Source: Mariprofundaceae bacterium
GTDB taxonomy: Bacteria > Pseudomonadota > Zetaproteobacteria > Mariprofundales > Mariprofundaceae
DNA length: 7,113 nucleotides
Reading direction: 5' to 3'
Assembly: GCA_030950975.1 (NCBI GenBank)
Contig: JAUZQL010000024.1
Coordinates: 1-7,113, forward strand
Shown here: positions 6,223 to 7,113 of the stretch, in pieces
Numbering within the stretch: the stretch's first letter is position 1
How the letters are laid out: every line of letters begins with the position of its first letter
Notes under the pieces: generated by a model
The model's database searches: none
Seen by the model: only the letters and a program-made list of their open reading frames with translations
What the model was told of the DNA's origin: nothing
Made by a program: the position numbers and the translations under genes

Positions 6223-7113
6223 ATGAGAAATCCTTATCAATTTTATGCAGTGGTATTACCTGGCTTAGAAACCATTGCTGCCCAAGAACTTAACCATTTA
6301 TCAGCCCATGAGATTCGTGAAGATGAAGGCGGTGTCCATTTTTCAGGTACGTTGGATAGCCTATATCGCATTAGTTTAAGGTCGCGTTCAATCACACGTA
6401 TCTTATTGCGTGTGGGTAAATGCCATGCGATGTCCGCAGCCGAGTTACAACACCAAATTGCCCGTATGCGCTGGGAACATGTGATTCCCAAAGGTGCAAG
6501 CATTACTGTAAAAGCAAGCAGTGAACACTCTAAACTGACCCATTCAGAACAAACGTCTGAGGCAGTAAAGATGGGTATTGCGGAAGCTTTAGGTAAACGC
6601 TTACAGAAATCAGGCGATAGCCAACAAACCATTTATATTCATATCAATAACAACCGTTGTGATATACGCGTGGACTGTTCTGGCGAACGTTTGGATCGTC
6701 GCGGTTATCGTTTAGCCTCTGCAAAAGCGCCCATACGTGAAACATTAGCGGCTGGTTTATTGCAATGGATGGGCTTGAAAGCGGATGAAACCTTATATGT
6801 TCCGATGTGTGGTTCGGGTACATTTGCGATTGAAGCAGCCTTGATGAATCAACGCATTGCTGCCAATGCCCATCATGTTTTTCCTTTTTCTGATTGGGAT
6901 ATCTTTAAAGAAAAAAGTTGGCAACGTGTGTTAAGTCGTGCAACAAATATGCAAAAGCCCAAGCTTTTGAAAATTCATGTGTCCGATTTACACGAGGGCG
7001 CAATCAAAGCCACAAAAAGCAATGCCAAAAGAGCAGATGTGTTATCAAGTTTAGTCATCAAACAGCAAGATATACGTCAGCTAAAACCACAAGAAGATCA
7101 CCCATCAGGTTTA
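6223..7113 (+). CDS. rlmL: THUMP-domain rRNA guanine-N2 methyltransferase, RlmL/YpsC type, N-terminal part (3' truncated by window)
   Basis: The reading frame is open to the window edge and gives 297 residues. YQFYAVVLPGLETIAAQEL at the start is the typical opening of the RlmL/YpsC family. An RNA-binding THUMP domain covers about residues 45-155 and ends near IYIHINNNRCDIRVD. The linker RLDRRGYRLASAKAPIRETL (157-175) is highly characteristic. The Rossmann-fold methyltransferase then begins with the SAM motif PMCGSGTFAIEAALM (194-208). The catalytic NPPY motif lies beyond the window. E. coli RlmL makes m2G2445 in 23S rRNA and is fused to RlmK; whether a fusion exists here cannot be seen. The residue before Pro194 is valine, where relatives usually have aspartate. 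The ATG is the only possible start: an in-frame stop lies at 6211-6213, and GGGG is only 2 nt upstream. No own promoter is obvious. Confidence 0.88.
   Translation, partial: MRNPYQFYAVVLPGLETIAAQELNHLSAHEIREDEGGVHFSGTLDSLYRISLRSRSITRILLRVGKCHAMSAAELQHQIARMRWEHVIPKGASITVKASSEHSKLTHSEQTSEAVKMGIAEALGKRLQKSGDSQQTIYIHINNNRCDIRVDCSGERLDRRGYRLASAKAPIRETLAAGLLQWMGLKADETLYVPMCGSGTFAIEAALMNQRIAANAHHVFPFSDWDIFKEKSWQRVLSRATNMQKPKLLKIHVSDLHEGAIKATKSNAKRADVLSSLVIKQQDIRQLKPQEDHPSGL

Noticed and set aside
6243..6632. 129-codon minus-strand open frame
   Set aside because: It lies wholly antisense inside the rRNA methyltransferase, whose plus-strand protein matches its family along the full stretch; the minus-strand product resembles nothing and has no start context.

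Overview
The window comes from a moderately A/T-rich bacterial chromosome, most likely a member of the Pseudomonadota. Mfd, an RlmL-type methyltransferase and a P-II family protein all read like proteobacterial proteins, but the exact lineage cannot be fixed from the sequence alone. No rRNA, tRNA or CRISPR array is visible.

Layout: (1) 2-1096, plus strand, the C-terminal third of the transcription-repair coupling factor Mfd. (2) 1184-3059, minus strand, a three-gene operon facing mfd tail to tail: two paralogous DUF1538 membrane proteins that overlap by ATGA, followed 11 nt later by a short P-II-like protein. This looks like a P-II-regulated membrane system of unknown substrate. (3) 3172-4572, minus strand, a 466-residue FMN oxidoreductase of the nitronate monooxygenase/2-nitropropane dioxygenase family with a C-terminal cysteine cluster. 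(4) 4680-6181, a visibly more A/T-rich segment holding a complete tyrosine recombinase (minus) and, divergently, a 92-residue protein with a ribbon-helix-helix-like N-terminus (plus), separated by 242 nt that carry a good promoter with a dyad in its spacer. (5) 6223-7113, plus strand, the N-terminal 297 residues of a THUMP-domain 23S rRNA guanine methyltransferase (RlmL type), running off the window.

How they relate: mfd, the oxidoreductase and rlmL look like ordinary chromosomal genes. The DUF1538/P-II operon is probably one functional unit in which the P-II protein senses a nucleotide or metabolite and gates the two membrane subunits. The recombinase plus small regulator is the best candidate for an acquired minimal integrative unit between the oxidoreductase and rlmL, although no attachment-site repeats could be found. 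The two most interesting items are the DUF1538 pair with its P-II-like partner, and the recombinase/RHH-like divergent pair with its operator-like promoter.
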